Source: Dipylidium caninum (lineage: Eukaryota; Platyhelminthes; Cestoda; Cyclophyllidea; Dipylidiidae). From it: DNA of 64,000 bases. Below are positions 52,701-63,750 of this stretch, piece after piece. The stretch spans positions 2,976,001 to 3,040,000 of the forward strand of contig QEYB01001046.1 of assembly GCA_017562135.1 (NCBI GenBank), given 5' to 3'. The notes below the pieces were generated by a model. That model did no database searches. It was not told where the DNA came from and saw only the letters and a list, made by a program, of their open reading frames with translations. The translations under genes and the position numbers were made by a program. The stretch's first letter is position 1, and each line of letters begins with the position of its first letter.

Positions 52701-53809
52701 ATGTTCCTAGGTTTTTTACCATATGTACTGATTTCTTGCACGTTTTGTATTTATCTGTCGTTCAAAGAGCTGTCCAAAGCGACTTGACAATGTTCGTAAT
52801 CGCTCGTTACTCCATCCTGTTGGAAGATGCTTTCATTTTAATCCCACGTTAGACTTACTCCAGGCGTGCTTTTGTAGTTTCTTTGTACAGCCCAAACTGC
52901 AGGACCAAAGAGAATGCTTGACCCGCCTTAATCGATATGAAAGTTGTTAACCCTTTTAACAGATCTTGACACTAAGTGTGGTGAGGAGGCGACAAATTTT
53001 CATTTCCCATGTCGATGTAGGAACCTACAGAAACGGCTGATAATACTTTGCTGCATTTACTCGTTCATCAAACCCCTTTACAACAAATCAACACTTCGTA
53101 AAAACAATTTACACAGACCTGGGTATGATGACGAGATAAGCTTACTGGTTGCTTACTCAAATCTAACTAAAAGGATTAATATGGTTAGAACCAAGCCGGT
53201 TTAGAAAGGATTGTGGTCGTATGAATTTTCATTAAACCTCTCCTTTGCAGAAGCAATAAAACCGAAGTAGCTGGTGGCAGCAATGACGCTAGTCGGGGCG
53301 GCCCACTGCGCTTGGCAAGTTGGTTTGTGTGGTGCCAAGCCTGTCGGCACGGCGGACACGCGGCGCACATCTTCCATTGGTTTTACGGGGACAATGGCAC
53401 TCTCCCGCCGAACTTGATTGAGTGTCCCGTGAACGGGTGTTTTTGTCGCTGCGCCGGGCTCGACTCTTCGGTGCCGCAACCGCGTCCTACACCTCCACCA
53501 TCTGTGCCCACCACGATGGCAGCTTGCACTGTCGGAGAGGATTTGTCAAAGTTCGCTGGCTTGATGATGGCAACGATGCACGAGGTGGCAATAGATCAGC
53601 CTCCCACTCCATCCTTATCATCCTCTTCTTCCATTCCTTTGTCGTCGCCAACATTGACATCCATGGATGTAGTTGGAGGAAAGTTGTTAAAACGCAATGC
53701 AGTGACACCAGCCTCAGTGCCGAAGAACCGCAGAGAAATCGTCGACCCGGTGGTTTTTGCGATGACAGACGCGGGAGAAGGCGATGGGGAAGGAACGGGC
53801 ATTTCCTAA
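37748..53809 (+). CDS. MIOS: MIOS, GATOR2 subunit (WD-repeat protein mio), 23 exons
   Basis: MIOS is a core subunit of lysosome-associated GATOR2, which counters GATOR1 and so promotes amino-acid activation of mTORC1. Exons: 37748-37877, 37914-37981, 38021-38124, 38160-38215, 38250-38308, 38368-38596, 38682-38777, 38929-39023, 39313-39354, 39445-39500, 40232-40356, 41132-41280, 41905-42195, 43859-43931, 45188-45401, 45835-45906, 45971-46109, 47660-47929, 48700-48765, 49101-49519, 50752-50992, 51917-52395, 53251-53809. They chain in frame to 1343 residues. Family landmarks: an N-terminal IIWSPNHEDRF, WD-repeat strands such as SSVLVWDV and HIKLYDIS, the middle blocks DPQLRSLW and EFERAAAMAL, DVQTA in exon 20, and a C-terminal zinc region (CWHC near 1067, CxICL, then CQACRHGGHAAH). 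The human protein is about 875 residues. The excess is Ser/Thr/Pro/Ala-rich insertion in exons 13, 15 and 20-23. The donor of exon 17 (GTCAGA) is the weakest join. Confidence 0.95.
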
Positions 53810-54541
53810 ACTAGAAGTTATTCGATGTTCAAATGAAAATCTAGGTGCGACAAGCTATCCTACTTCGCCACGCTATTTTTTCTACCTCTTGATTACGCGC
53901 TACACTTTATGTGCTTCTTTTTTCTCAGACGAAAATATTTATCGGAAGTCGAGTCACCCCATCCATCCATTTGGGCTTACCTTGCCGTTCGTTATGGGCC
54001 TTGTTAGGGAATACCTGATCGTTGTCATTGTTGGTTTTAATTGGTGTTCATAACATTCACAATATTGTGAGTCATCGGCATAAGCCCTGCAAGTTTCTTG
54101 ATAGTATATCCGAAGCGCATTAACCCTTTAAAGTGATAGTAGTAGTCGCTGAACTACCTTAAGTAGCCAAATTTGGGGGTGGGGTCCTGTTGGAATTATG
54201 CCGCTTGTGGAGGCTTGGATTCAGCGAAGGAACGGTGCATCGGGGTGATAAAGAAACCGAGTTTGAGGAGTTGTCTTCAAGTCCGTCAGGTCGCGCGTTA
54301 CACGCGAACATGAGTTAGTCGACAAAAGCTCATGACGCATCGGACACAATTATAATGGTATCTTTATCAATAGCAAGTGTCCCAGGCTGGAACGCGTCCC
54401 ATTGTAATAAATCCTGGATTTGCTGTTAGAATTATGCTGGTAGAAGGGTATCCCGAAAAGAAAAGGGAAAATTGAGCCATAACGGTTGTATTAGGGCTAT
54501 TACCGAAAAACTAACAAGGAAATACTGATGTTCCGGGGGAG
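53810..54541. other. MIOS 3' flank / probable 3' UTR
   Basis: Non-coding sequence between the MIOS stop codon and the stop of the oppositely oriented small gene. An AATAAA hexamer at about 54406-54411 on the + strand could be the MIOS polyadenylation signal, which would place the MIOS 3' end about 130 bases from the neighbouring stop codon. No other structure seen. Confidence 0.45.
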
Positions 54542-54757
54542 CTATTTGTCAGACTCCGACTTCTTGCGGGTAGCCTCCATCTGTTTGTCACGGTTGTTGG
54601 TTTGGCTTTCGATATGAATGCGGCCAGAACGATTCGCGCTGAAATCATGCTTCATTTCATTTTTCGCCCGATTTCTACCTCCTTTGGAGCCCATTATTTT
54701 GTCCTGCTCGTAATCATATTCTTCATACTCATCGATGTCCGTCGGTTTACCATCCAT
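54542..54757 (-). CDS. Small basic protein resembling the NUPR1 (p8) stress-response family
   Basis: A 71-residue single-exon frame. It begins with an acidic, Tyr-rich segment (DEYEEYDYEQDK, residues 9-20), then a Gly/Arg/Lys stretch (GSKGGRNRAKNE), then SGRIHIES and a basic Lys/Arg/Gln-rich tail. This acidic-Tyr head followed by a GG+xRxKxE basic helix matches the order seen in NUPR1 and its invertebrate relatives (human NUPR1 is 82 residues). Those are small nuclear, chromatin-associated stress regulators. The characteristic N/H-rich PSGH segment is only partly conserved, so the family call is tentative. The alternative is an unrelated disordered basic protein. Low hydrophobicity and strong charge patterning argue that the frame is real. 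It faces away from ATG13, about 2 kb upstream of it, and its 3' end faces that of MIOS. Confidence 0.5.
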   Translation of the reverse strand: MDGKPTDIDEYEEYDYEQDKIMGSKGGRNRAKNEMKHDFSANRSGRIHIESQTNNRDKQMEATRKKSESDK

Positions 54758-56787
54758 CGAGCAAAACGATCACAGGAACCCGAATGCTCATGCGCCACTA
54801 CTTTCAAAATGATTGGCTGTAACCTTAGATAATAGAAATAGGTATTCTTATGAAGTTGGGAGCCCTTGTCTTTTCTGTGCGCAGTGTTTTGGGTAACAGA
54901 ATTTATGCTTGTCGGAGGAGACGCCGGGTACTAGTTTCGCAACATCATTTGAAACTGCAGGAAAATACCTTAATTCATGAAAATTTGTGTTTCTTTGTGC
55001 CCGGAAGAAAAGTTTTAGGGTGAGGCACGGAGTTTTCTTTTCAAATTTTTAAGAATATTGCTTTCCTCTTTACGAAGATCAATTATGGCGTGGCGGAGGT
55101 TCGGATGGATACGCAAATATAGCCTTGTGTGAATGCCAAATGTTTCCACGGTAAGAAACTCCAACCGATGTTAGTGGCGCCAATTTTAGACTTTCTGACC
55201 AAACCTCGAATAATTTTGCAATACCTTCTCATAAGTTTTCTTGTTTGGCGAGACGCCCCCTATAACTTTAGAGAAGATTAATATAATGGAACTGGGGGAC
55301 AGTTAGGATAAGTATATACCATGAGGTAATTAGGTTAATAGAGTTCTTTCATCCTACTGCCGAGCACTAACTTTACCCGACCATGTAAAACTCTAAAGTG
55401 TTAAATTCTCTCCGCACGATTCTGAACGAAGGTAATCCTGTATGTTTACGAAAAATCCTTTCGCATTCCACTGCAGATGTTTCTTTTACTTAGCTGCCTG
55501 AAGTCTGTGCCCTCGAATGTTCAGTTCCACCCAATCAAATGGGTCGTCGCTCCTTTTGCCTGGACTTCTGCAATGTAACAGTTGTAATTATCCCTTCTGC
55601 TTTTCGTTTTTATCTTAATGAGGTCACTAAAGTAGAATGCGCGTTTCATAATCTCGCGTCCTCAATTAATGGGGCAGTATGTTGACGTTTTTTATTCGAT
55701 TTATGGAGGTCTCGTTTTGTTGCCTATACTATTCAACGTATTTTTATACATGTACCTATTCGCGATGGTTAACTTATGTAAAACCTCTATTTTCTCCAGT
55801 CACTTGTATGCTTTTTGCTCCTGCCAAAATTCATTCCTTGTATGGCTTAACTACTGTTTTTACTGTAGGTTTCTCCCCTAAGATTCCGTCTTTTTGACTG
55901 TGTACCAAGATGATCACTAATTCTTTGTATTCTCTTCAGGTTATTGAGCATGGTGGGCATGACGTTATTACTACTTGCGGTTCCGCCTAAATTGCCAAAT
56001 TTTTTCTTAAAACAGTAGGCCTCTACTCCGCAAAAACGTAGATTCAAAATGTAGACAATCTTTAGAATCAAACCCATTTTCCCTTGGTTTATGACACTTC
56101 GCGGGATATTTACGGCTTAATACCACTGTAGCTTCCCAAATATTTGTTAAATAAATTATAAGTCACCTCTTCATTCTTACTGGGATCATGTTTCGTTTTA
56201 TTTCGATACCTTGTGTTTTTCTTGCCAATGGCCTTACTCCCTTGGATAATGGGTGATAGTATAATTTTGATTAACGTCTATTCTGGTTGTGCCACTTTAT
56301 TACAGCTGATTCTTTGAAATATACCGTGATATTTATGAACACTTATATTCAAAACTTTCTTGCTCTCGACTATAATCTATTCTCAGCTCATTAGACCTAT
56401 TTTCACTGTTAGTTTTTTCTCGCCAATGCATCGGTTACAGATTTCTAAAGTTTGTACATACCAAAAATTTGTTAGAATAAAGGTTACACTTGATTGATTT
56501 TTATAAGTCCGGAGGTAGATATTTTCCACATTTCGTATTTGTCCTGGCGGCCTCAACTGGTTCGCAGAATTCGGTTTTGCCTTCGCGAATATTGACTTCT
56601 TTGCGACTGCAGCTGACTTCTACAATTCTAGCAGTTTAGCTTCTATCGCTTAAAAAATATTATCTTACTCAGTATTCCACACGTAGCGCTGTCGCCATTG
56701 CGTTAATAAAGTATTATTTTGCTCTTTGCCTCTTGTGTGGCGGTTTCTGTAAAAGGGTTCTTTCATAATGTTTTTGTTTTTCTGCAG
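54758..56787. promoter_or_regulatory. Divergent region between the NUPR1-like gene and ATG13, with T-rich outron-like part
   Basis: About 2 kb without a supported coding exon. From about 55.4 kb to 56.78 kb the + strand becomes T-rich like the sense-strand introns of MIOS and ATG13. This suggests that it is transcribed rightward as an outron or 5' UTR intron of ATG13. It ends in a strong pyrimidine tract plus CTGCAG at 56787. The remaining left part would hold the divergent promoters. Confidence 0.4.
56771..56787 (+). other. Strong splice acceptor 5 bases before the ATG13 start codon
   Basis: A tract of T and C ends in TTTTCTGCAG at 56787, and the ATG follows at 56793. No in-frame upstream exon is needed to complete the N terminus, so this is a 5' UTR acceptor or a spliced-leader addition site. 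Confidence 0.55.
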
Positions 56788-56792
56788 ATCTC

Positions 56793-59700
56793 ATGATCTC
56801 GCCCAATCCCGAAGAAACCGCGGCAATAGAGCGGTAAGTCTTCAACCGTAATGCGATCTAGCCACTTTTTCCACGCGAAACTTGCCATTAGTTTGGGCAT
56901 GCATTATCAATCCAGCCAAAAATTTGGTGATTCTGGAAATTGAGCGAAGCATAAGTGCGAAATGACTATAAGCTTTTAAGGTCTGTGTGTTTTTTGCTAT
57001 TATAAATAAGTTATGCTAAATTTTACTTGATTTATTAATTCTCCATGGAAGTATGTGAGGTCTCACACTTGGCCGTTCTATAACTGGCCCGGCAATTTTT
57101 ATGTATTCCGACCATCAAGTTTTTGAAATTTCTGTTTAATTCTCGTCAACCTGTAATTAATTTCCTAAACGTTTTGGTAGAAAGCATTTCCGTACAATTA
57201 CTTTGTTATTTAAAAGCAATCACTTTGTCTTCTTTTTGTTGCCTCTACCTTGGTTTTAAAAAAATCTGAGATGCGGATACTTTTTATGATACCAAACTTT
57301 TGTCAATTTTTAATATATCTGTTTCTCTGAATTTGTAGGTGCATACGCTCCTTCATAATCAAATCTATACATGCCATCGTTCAGGCTCGTAGTGGAAATG
57401 CCTATGCTACAGCCTGCATTTCCGACGTAGGGGCTCGCAATAATCTCGTAAGTCTTTATTTCCTGTTCCCTTCTTCCTACTTCCCTCCGTGCCACCCCCC
57501 CTCACACTGCTAATTTCTGCATTACAACACCAAATTATAAGTCTGCGTCATCTCGTCCCCGAAGTTATAAGATTTTTAAATTTAATAAATCAGTTTGTTA
57601 CTACTTGATTTTTGATTATTAATCAAACTTTTTTCAACCAAGAAGCCCAAAATCATTAATTACCTTCCTCCAGGTTATTTTTTTGTGAAATTGTTTCATA
57701 AAGTAAAAACTCGTTATTTGTAATCTGTGCAATGTCTCAGTTAGATGTTCATCTTGTTTGCATAAGGCCTTTCGCATAATCTATGACGTCTACGCTTCAT
57801 TGCCATAAATACCCGCTAAGAGCTCCAAAATTGTAAGATATTCGTCCCTCTCGATCATCCTCACTGTTATTTAATCCACGAACAATGTGTCGGATACTCA
57901 CCCATTTATTTGTCCGCAATCTACAAACGGCCATTTAGTTTTGCTCTTAAAGTTCAAAAGAATTAATTTATGTTCTTTGGTGTTGGCCTTTTCAATGTCC
58001 CTTGAATTATTCAACTATAATGTCCTAAGTTCAGTCAAACCGAGGTGTACTGAAGCTGGTGGTAATATTCTCTTTTTCGTCGAGCGATATTGTCTTTTAG
58101 TACTCAGCTATTACTGACTTCACCTCAAATTGTTCGTTTCGCTACCTCTCGGGCATAGCTACCGCATTTAAGTCCGAATTTAGAGAAACCGATATTCCAC
58201 TTCAACCTTTAGATGATATACCTCGAAGAGGATCCCGAGATCGGCGCTACAATAAAGCAGAACCTCGACTCGGGTTTTCCCATCAAATGGGTCAGTACTA
58301 CTGTTCACGTTAATAATTTTTCTGTACTATTACAATGACAAATGGAGACCATCGAGACATTGAGGAACAAGGAATTATTTTCTTACAGCTGTATAAACTC
58401 AATTGTGTTCACAGTTGAGGCCTTTTTACCGATGAAACTTTCGTGGAACCCTTATTTTCATACTCTTAAAAAATTACCCTTTAATAACTCGTTTCATTGT
58501 GTTGTGAAAACCATTAATATTACACTTTTTATGCATTGTTAATGAGATATTCGCCTGAATTATTACACGCTTACATACTTTGCGAATGCTACTTTCTTAA
58601 AATGAATTAATTTATTCTCTCCAGACAATACAACCTTATTTACTTTTTTTGTCACCTTACGTATCACTAACCGGAGACTATCTCCTCACTTTGCGGATTT
58701 ACAAAATTACCAATATTTTTACCACCTCATGAACATGAAACCGTGTAGGTGATACCTTCAGTCTGGAGATCCTCATGAACGGTTTGAGCGGCTTAGTAGT
58801 ATTGGAAGTCTGGCAGTTCCGCTTAGACACGGAAGCCAACCTCCTCCGGCACGGCCGTCTGCCTTGCTCCAAAGTGGTGGCTAACCACTCTGGCCTCCAG
58901 CCTACCATCTCCTCTCTTCCCACCACGCCAACCTCTGCCACCGGTCCCACCGCTTCCGGCGCCATTACCTCGGGAGTCACCGTTGCGACACCGCAGTGCT
59001 TCGCGGTGGAGGACTCCCGTCGCTCTCGTCTCTTTGAACGCCTCGCCAGTCTGTTAAAAAGTTTGCTCGTCACCACGCGAATGCTCCCAGGTCTGCTTAC
59101 GCTTAAAATATATTTACCTACACATTGCTTGCCCTGAAGACAATTTTATTAGATACTGAAAACTGTGAATATAAGCACCGTGTTAATCCTTTGGTGGGGA
59201 AGAACCAGCAATATACCATTTGGAGCAATTCCTTAAATCAAGCTCATGGGGTTTTTTCATATGTATTCTAATTATTTATGCACTTTATTTTCTTGTTTTC
59301 TTCTGTATTTCCAGTTTGGAAATTTCGGTTATATTGTGTGGAGTTCACATTTTCTCATCTTCACTTTGTTGCACCTCTTATAAATGAAGTTTTTATTAAA
59401 AAATTAGGTTAGATATTTGTTAACCCAAGCAATTAACTTCCATACCTACCAATGCTTTCATAATGGCTGCACGTTCCCCCCCCCCCCTCACAACCCATAT
59501 TACTTATTAACTATTCAGCTTACACCTGTTCACGAAATCAGCAGCACGATATGTTCTACACACTGCGTCGAGGTGAAGTCTCTCTGGACCGACTAGGTCA
59601 GGAAGTCGTCTGCCGTCAGGTAGGACATCTTTTCCCCGGCCTTGCGATTGGTCCCGACTCGACGCATCTGTTTCTAAACGTCTCAGTGCGTTACCGCGGC

Positions 59701-61223
59701 TCCTTGAGTGATGCCGATCTGATAGAGGCGCCTCCAACCTTGACTCAGCCCAAGCCACACCGACCACGTTCTCGAAGGCCGTAAGTTAGCTAGCCCAGTC
59801 ATTTTCACCAAATAAGCGTTAGTGTGTCATGTCTTTCGCATCCTCCTCGACAGATGTGTTCGCCCTGCATTCGCTACCACATTGGAAGGCGACGACGACT
59901 ATTTGGAAGAAGAGGTCGAAGAAGACGAGGGCAGACTCACTTACAGAATCGGTAGCGATTGTCCACCGGCAAGTTTTGTGACCCTGATTGGTTCCGTCTT
60001 GAGTCTTAAGTGAAACTTATCTTTTACATTGATCGCTTTCGTCCAAGTGTTAAACAAAACGTGCCGTTCCCAATTATGCAATTCAAAGATTGCTACCATG
60101 GTCTTGGGAACCTTGGTTTCTGACCTGTTTAATATCAGCGATATGCACCGTGGGCTCACGCGAACACGTTCATTCTAATTAAAAATTTACTTACATACCT
60201 GCTAATAAAAGGTAAAAATTAAATCTGAGCTGTCCCTTGAAAAATTTCGAGTCAATTATTTACTACGCCATCCCATTTTTGACTTATTCTATTTTCCAGT
60301 AAATCAGACTCCTTTTTATCTCAACTGCCACATTTTCGTAGCCTCATTCTCCGTATAAGGAATTCATGTGCGCTTCGTGGAGTTCTGCTTCTTCTGCGAG
60401 CACACTTTTATACCCTGCCACTAATTATTTCTTATGACTGTGGAGTCTTGATTTCTTGGGCAGTGTTGCAACGCCTGTACGCTAAGGGAAAATCCAACTA
60501 TGAATGCACCAGAAAGCTGAAATATTGGTATCGTAAGCGTTTAGGCCGGCGCACTAGCCTCTAAACGTAAAGCCTGATCCGCCACAGGTGACTATTTAAC
60601 CCTACTTAAAATTGTTAAAATCAGCCTCTCAGCGATGGGACTCGTAGGGAACTTGGGAACAATATTGTGCATAGGTTGAGTCGCACCTGCTTTTTTACCA
60701 ATTACTTGTGATTGGGTAACCTTGGCCGCCCTTCCAGGAAGGTGACGGAGAGGCCATCTATGATGAGACAACGGATTGCTGCTACTATTACCCTAACGAG
60801 GGTGAAATCGGCGATGCAGGGACTGGAGGCTGCGAAGACGATAATGAGGATGAAGATGGAATGTCGCATACTATTTCCGATGGGGAGGTCGGTACGCGCG
60901 GTGATGTAGATAGTGGTAGTGGATGCGCACGTGGTCGTCTGCCCCTCCACTTACCTTTCAGCACGGTGGATCTAGGCAACGGTACAGGCGGTGGGTGCGC
61001 ACGTATGGCCCATTTGGTGGCTGAATTGCGCACGAAAACCGATTTGGACCTCTTCCGCGTACCAGGTGCTTCCACCAACAGCGCGTCTGCCACCGCTTCT
61101 GTGTTCGACGCGAACGCCCTGGGAGACGAACTGGCGCGACACGAGCAGAGACTGCGCGAATTCGACGATTTCTTGGCGGATTTCGCCGCAGCCATGCCGG
61201 ATGTCGCGCTTAACAATTATTGA
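56793..61223 (+). CDS. ATG13: ATG13, autophagy-related scaffold of the ULK1/ATG1 kinase complex, seven exons
   Basis: ATG13 links ULK1/ATG1 to FIP200 and ATG101 to start autophagosome formation and is inhibited by mTORC1 phosphorylation. Exons: 56793-56833, 57339-57447, 58213-58294, 58749-59090, 59519-59780, 59854 to about 59977, and 60738-61223 (stop TGA). The model is about 481 residues; human isoforms are 480-517. The N-terminal HORMA domain is recognised from FIIKSIHAIVQAR in exon 2, DTFSLEIL and LASLLKSLLVTTR in exon 4, and RRGEVSL plus a paired-strand segment in exon 5. An acidic, disordered middle follows in exons 6 and 7. The C terminus carries HEQRLREFDDFL, matching the conserved end of the human protein. 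The start codon is 5 bases after a strong acceptor. Exon 3 must use donor GTACTA at 58295, not GTCAGT four bases earlier, to keep frame. The exon 6 donor (GTGACC) is a best guess. Confidence 0.92.
59476..59487 (+). repeat. Poly-C run of 12 in an ATG13 intron
   Basis: Twelve C residues lie 31 bases before the acceptor of ATG13 exon 5. They are part of, or next to, its pyrimidine tract and are likely length-variable. Confidence 0.9.
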
Positions 61224-61515
61224 TCGAAAGCAGATCGTGCTAAAGTGAGCCATCGAGTCTGAAACACTCCATTGTCCGGGCAGCTACTATGGCCCTGGCC
61301 GACAACCTTAATCGCTGCGCCGATCCGCTCCTATTCCCTGTCCATCAATTTATGGTGACTTACAACTCTCCTCTTATCTTTGGTTCTCCATGAGTACTCT
61401 TGCGATCATGTACGTGATTTTAACTTAATAATTCAGCCGGTATCATAAATTGAATGCCTTAATCTGGTCTGGATGTCTTCATCAAAGAAAAGTATAAAAA
61501 CAAATATGATGTGGA
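61224..61515. other. Convergent 3' flank between ATG13 and the minus-strand gene
   Basis: Only 292 bases separate the two stop codons. The first 120 bases stay relatively GC-rich and the rest are AT-rich. No clear AATAAA is seen on either strand, so the two 3' UTRs probably overlap. Confidence 0.5.
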
Positions 61516-63177
61516 TCAAACGAAGAAGATGGGCTCAGTGCAAAGACGGTAATCCGTTTGAGCGGTTTCCAATTCATCAGTTCCTAATGAGTTTTCCAAG
61601 GAGGTTTGGTAGGTAATTAATCCAGTGATATCCAATCGCGCCGTCTGGAAAATATGCCGCTGAGGGTCAAAGAACTTAATTGGGCAAGGTTCTGGCAAGA
61701 TTTCCTGAAATACACAAATTCATCTGGAAATGTTTTTGAATAACTGCGCTCTGTCTCGATTCTTAGTGAATATAATAGGTAATAAGGTAAATAAGGTGTC
61801 GATTTAGGGGCGGAAGCAGAACTGTTCAAGGTTTTTAGGTTTAGCTCAATTTCGAGTAAGAATTCACCTTGCGAAGGAGCTAATGTTTGCAAATGAAGAA
61901 TTTAGGGAATTATGAAAGGTGCACTGTATCCGACTCGACTTTCCTTATACTGACCATCAAAGGATTCCGTTAAAATACGATATCCTAACATCAAAAAGTT
62001 CGCAAGGAGACGAAATAAATGATACAAGAAACTCCGCCTAAGTTTTTTGGCCTTAACACGTCACGAACTTCCGAACTAATACTAGAATGCCTAATACCAC
62101 TGAGAAATCTTCAAGGAAAAAACGAAAAGGAGCTATAACAGTTTCACAGAGGAGGCTTTAATAATTCTAGCCAACCTGATTGGTCATGGTTGCTAGGAAG
62201 CTGCTGAAGCACAGTTACTATCTTACATCGCAGCTGAGAGTTGCCAGCATACCTTGGCAGTTATACCAAGAAACATAAAACCGGCGAGGCCAAATATATC
62301 AGGCAGCACTGGCTAATGGTAAGGTCGTCACTGCTGGGAAAAGGAGAAAAACCGGACAATGAGACCGAAAAACCCAGAGATCATGATGAATACAGAGGAA
62401 TTTGAGCAAGCAGAGAATATGACGGCAGTAATGAGAGAACTTTTGAAGGTGTAGGCCTTGATTACATTTGTTGGGAGATGGGAACAAAGACTCACTGCCT
62501 TGGGTGGATGATGTCGCTCGGCCTCAGCAAGAAGGCGACGTCGTTGTTGAGCCACTTTTTCTCGCTCCGTGCGTACTACTTCGGCATCGTCAAGGGATAT
62601 TTTCACCAAGTTGGTATAGACTCGCTCCTTTGGACAGAAATTAACGCAGAGACCATTGCCGCCCCAACCCTCAGTTCCTCTATTATCCCGTTGTCCCGTC
62701 TCCGACTTAGGTGCAATAGGCTCTGTCTGATGACAATGTAAGTATAACAACGGCACTTCGATTTACGGAAAAAGTGACGATTAATTCTCATTATAAGTAG
62801 GTTCGAGTTAGCTCAAAGATTAGCCATTTACCCACACAAAGGAAAAAGCTCAGTGGGAGCAAGTATACGTCAGGATAAGGTAAAGCAAAAGATGTAGAAA
62901 TTTATTTGGCCATAATTTACGTATCTGAGATCGATTAGATGAGATTATTTTTCGACAAATTAGTTGATTTTTAAAACAAACCTATTCTTGTGTACAGGGG
63001 GGTCCTGTGACAGACATTTAGCCGAGACGTGCTATATAGACAAAGAAGGCCACTATGAGATACACTGCAGTGGGTAAAATTCAGTCGAGGAGGTTCGATT
63101 TGAAATCCGACGAGATACAATGAGTTTTACATCTTGAAGACATGTAATAGTAATGTAAAGATAACTCAAATCCTACC
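61516..63177 (-). CDS. Unidentified coiled-coil protein, last two exons
   Basis: Exon 62627-62496 is followed by the terminal exon 61704-61516 with a TGA stop. Both have GT-AG borders and phase 0 joins to each other and to the upstream exon listed separately, whose donor is at 63176. The 44-codon exon is strongly helical and charged (SLDDAEVV, TEREKVAQQRRR, LLAEAERHH), a likely coiled coil. The last exon encodes a mixed 62-residue tail with CPIKFFDPQRH and RLDITGL. Continuity of frame over three exons and sense-strand T-rich introns support a real gene. I do not recognise the family. The gene runs tail to tail with ATG13. Confidence 0.55.
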
Positions 63178-63450
63178 GAACGAGACGTTGTGTAGATACG
63201 ACTGGCAAGTTGAGCAACTTCATCTTGCAATGTTTTAATGGTATTAAATTTAGGTATGTCGAGAGAGAGCGCCTCAAGATTCTGCTCCAAATGAGACTCA
63301 TCGACGTCCGAAAGGTCTAGCGAGTCGGCCTGGACGAGTGGAACCGGTGAAGGCTTGGAAAGCACTTGCCTATCTATGGTTTCAGTGTCGTTACGTCTCG
63401 GAGTTTCTTGTGGGAGTATAGCGGAAGCCGGGCGACTATTTACAGTATTG
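63177..63450 (-). CDS. Upstream coding exon of the unidentified coiled-coil gene
   Basis: An open frame without Met in the first part, ending at a GTAGGA donor at 63176. It encodes a Pro/Thr-rich start, then an acidic segment (SLDLSDVDESHLEQNLEAL) and a helical stretch (IKTLQDEVAQLASRIYTT) that continues in phase 0 into the coiled-coil exon at 62627. The upstream border is unresolved. The frame stays open back to a TGA at about 63477, and none of the AG sites in between matches the phase 0 donor of the exon at 63585. Hence the approximate start. Confidence 0.5.
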
Positions 63451-63584
63451 TCTCTCGCGACGCAAGGGGAATGTCAAACTGGACGTGCCTGGTCGAATCG
63501 ACACATGCGACGCCTTCTGATAAAACACCTAGTTTGTAAAGCATTTGTATCATAAAGAAGGCATTTGAATGCAGTAAAGCTCAC

Positions 63585-63749
63585 CCTCCGTTGACAAAAA
63601 GGAGGCGTCCGAAAGGAGTTCGATATGTGTTGATGTCTGTCAAACAACAATAACCAACAGGGAATCATGACGGTTGTACAAAGTAAGCCAATAATAAGTA
63701 ACCCATTATCAATCTTTTTCTTATAACGCGGAAGAGGAGCTACAACCAT
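63585..63749 (-). CDS. First coding exon of a small single-span membrane protein, or N terminus of the coiled-coil gene
   Basis: Fifty-five codons start at an ATG one base after a good acceptor and end at a strong GTGAGC donor at 63584. The product begins MVVAPLPRYKKKID, followed by one hydrophobic span (about residues 15-37, GLLIIGLLCTTVMIPCWLLL) and a basic flank. That is the shape of a signal-anchor protein with the positive side before the span. It ends in phase 0, which does not match any clean acceptor of the next exon downstream. It may therefore belong to a different transcript or to one with an exon I missed. No family recognised. Confidence 0.4.
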
Positions 63750-63750
63750 T

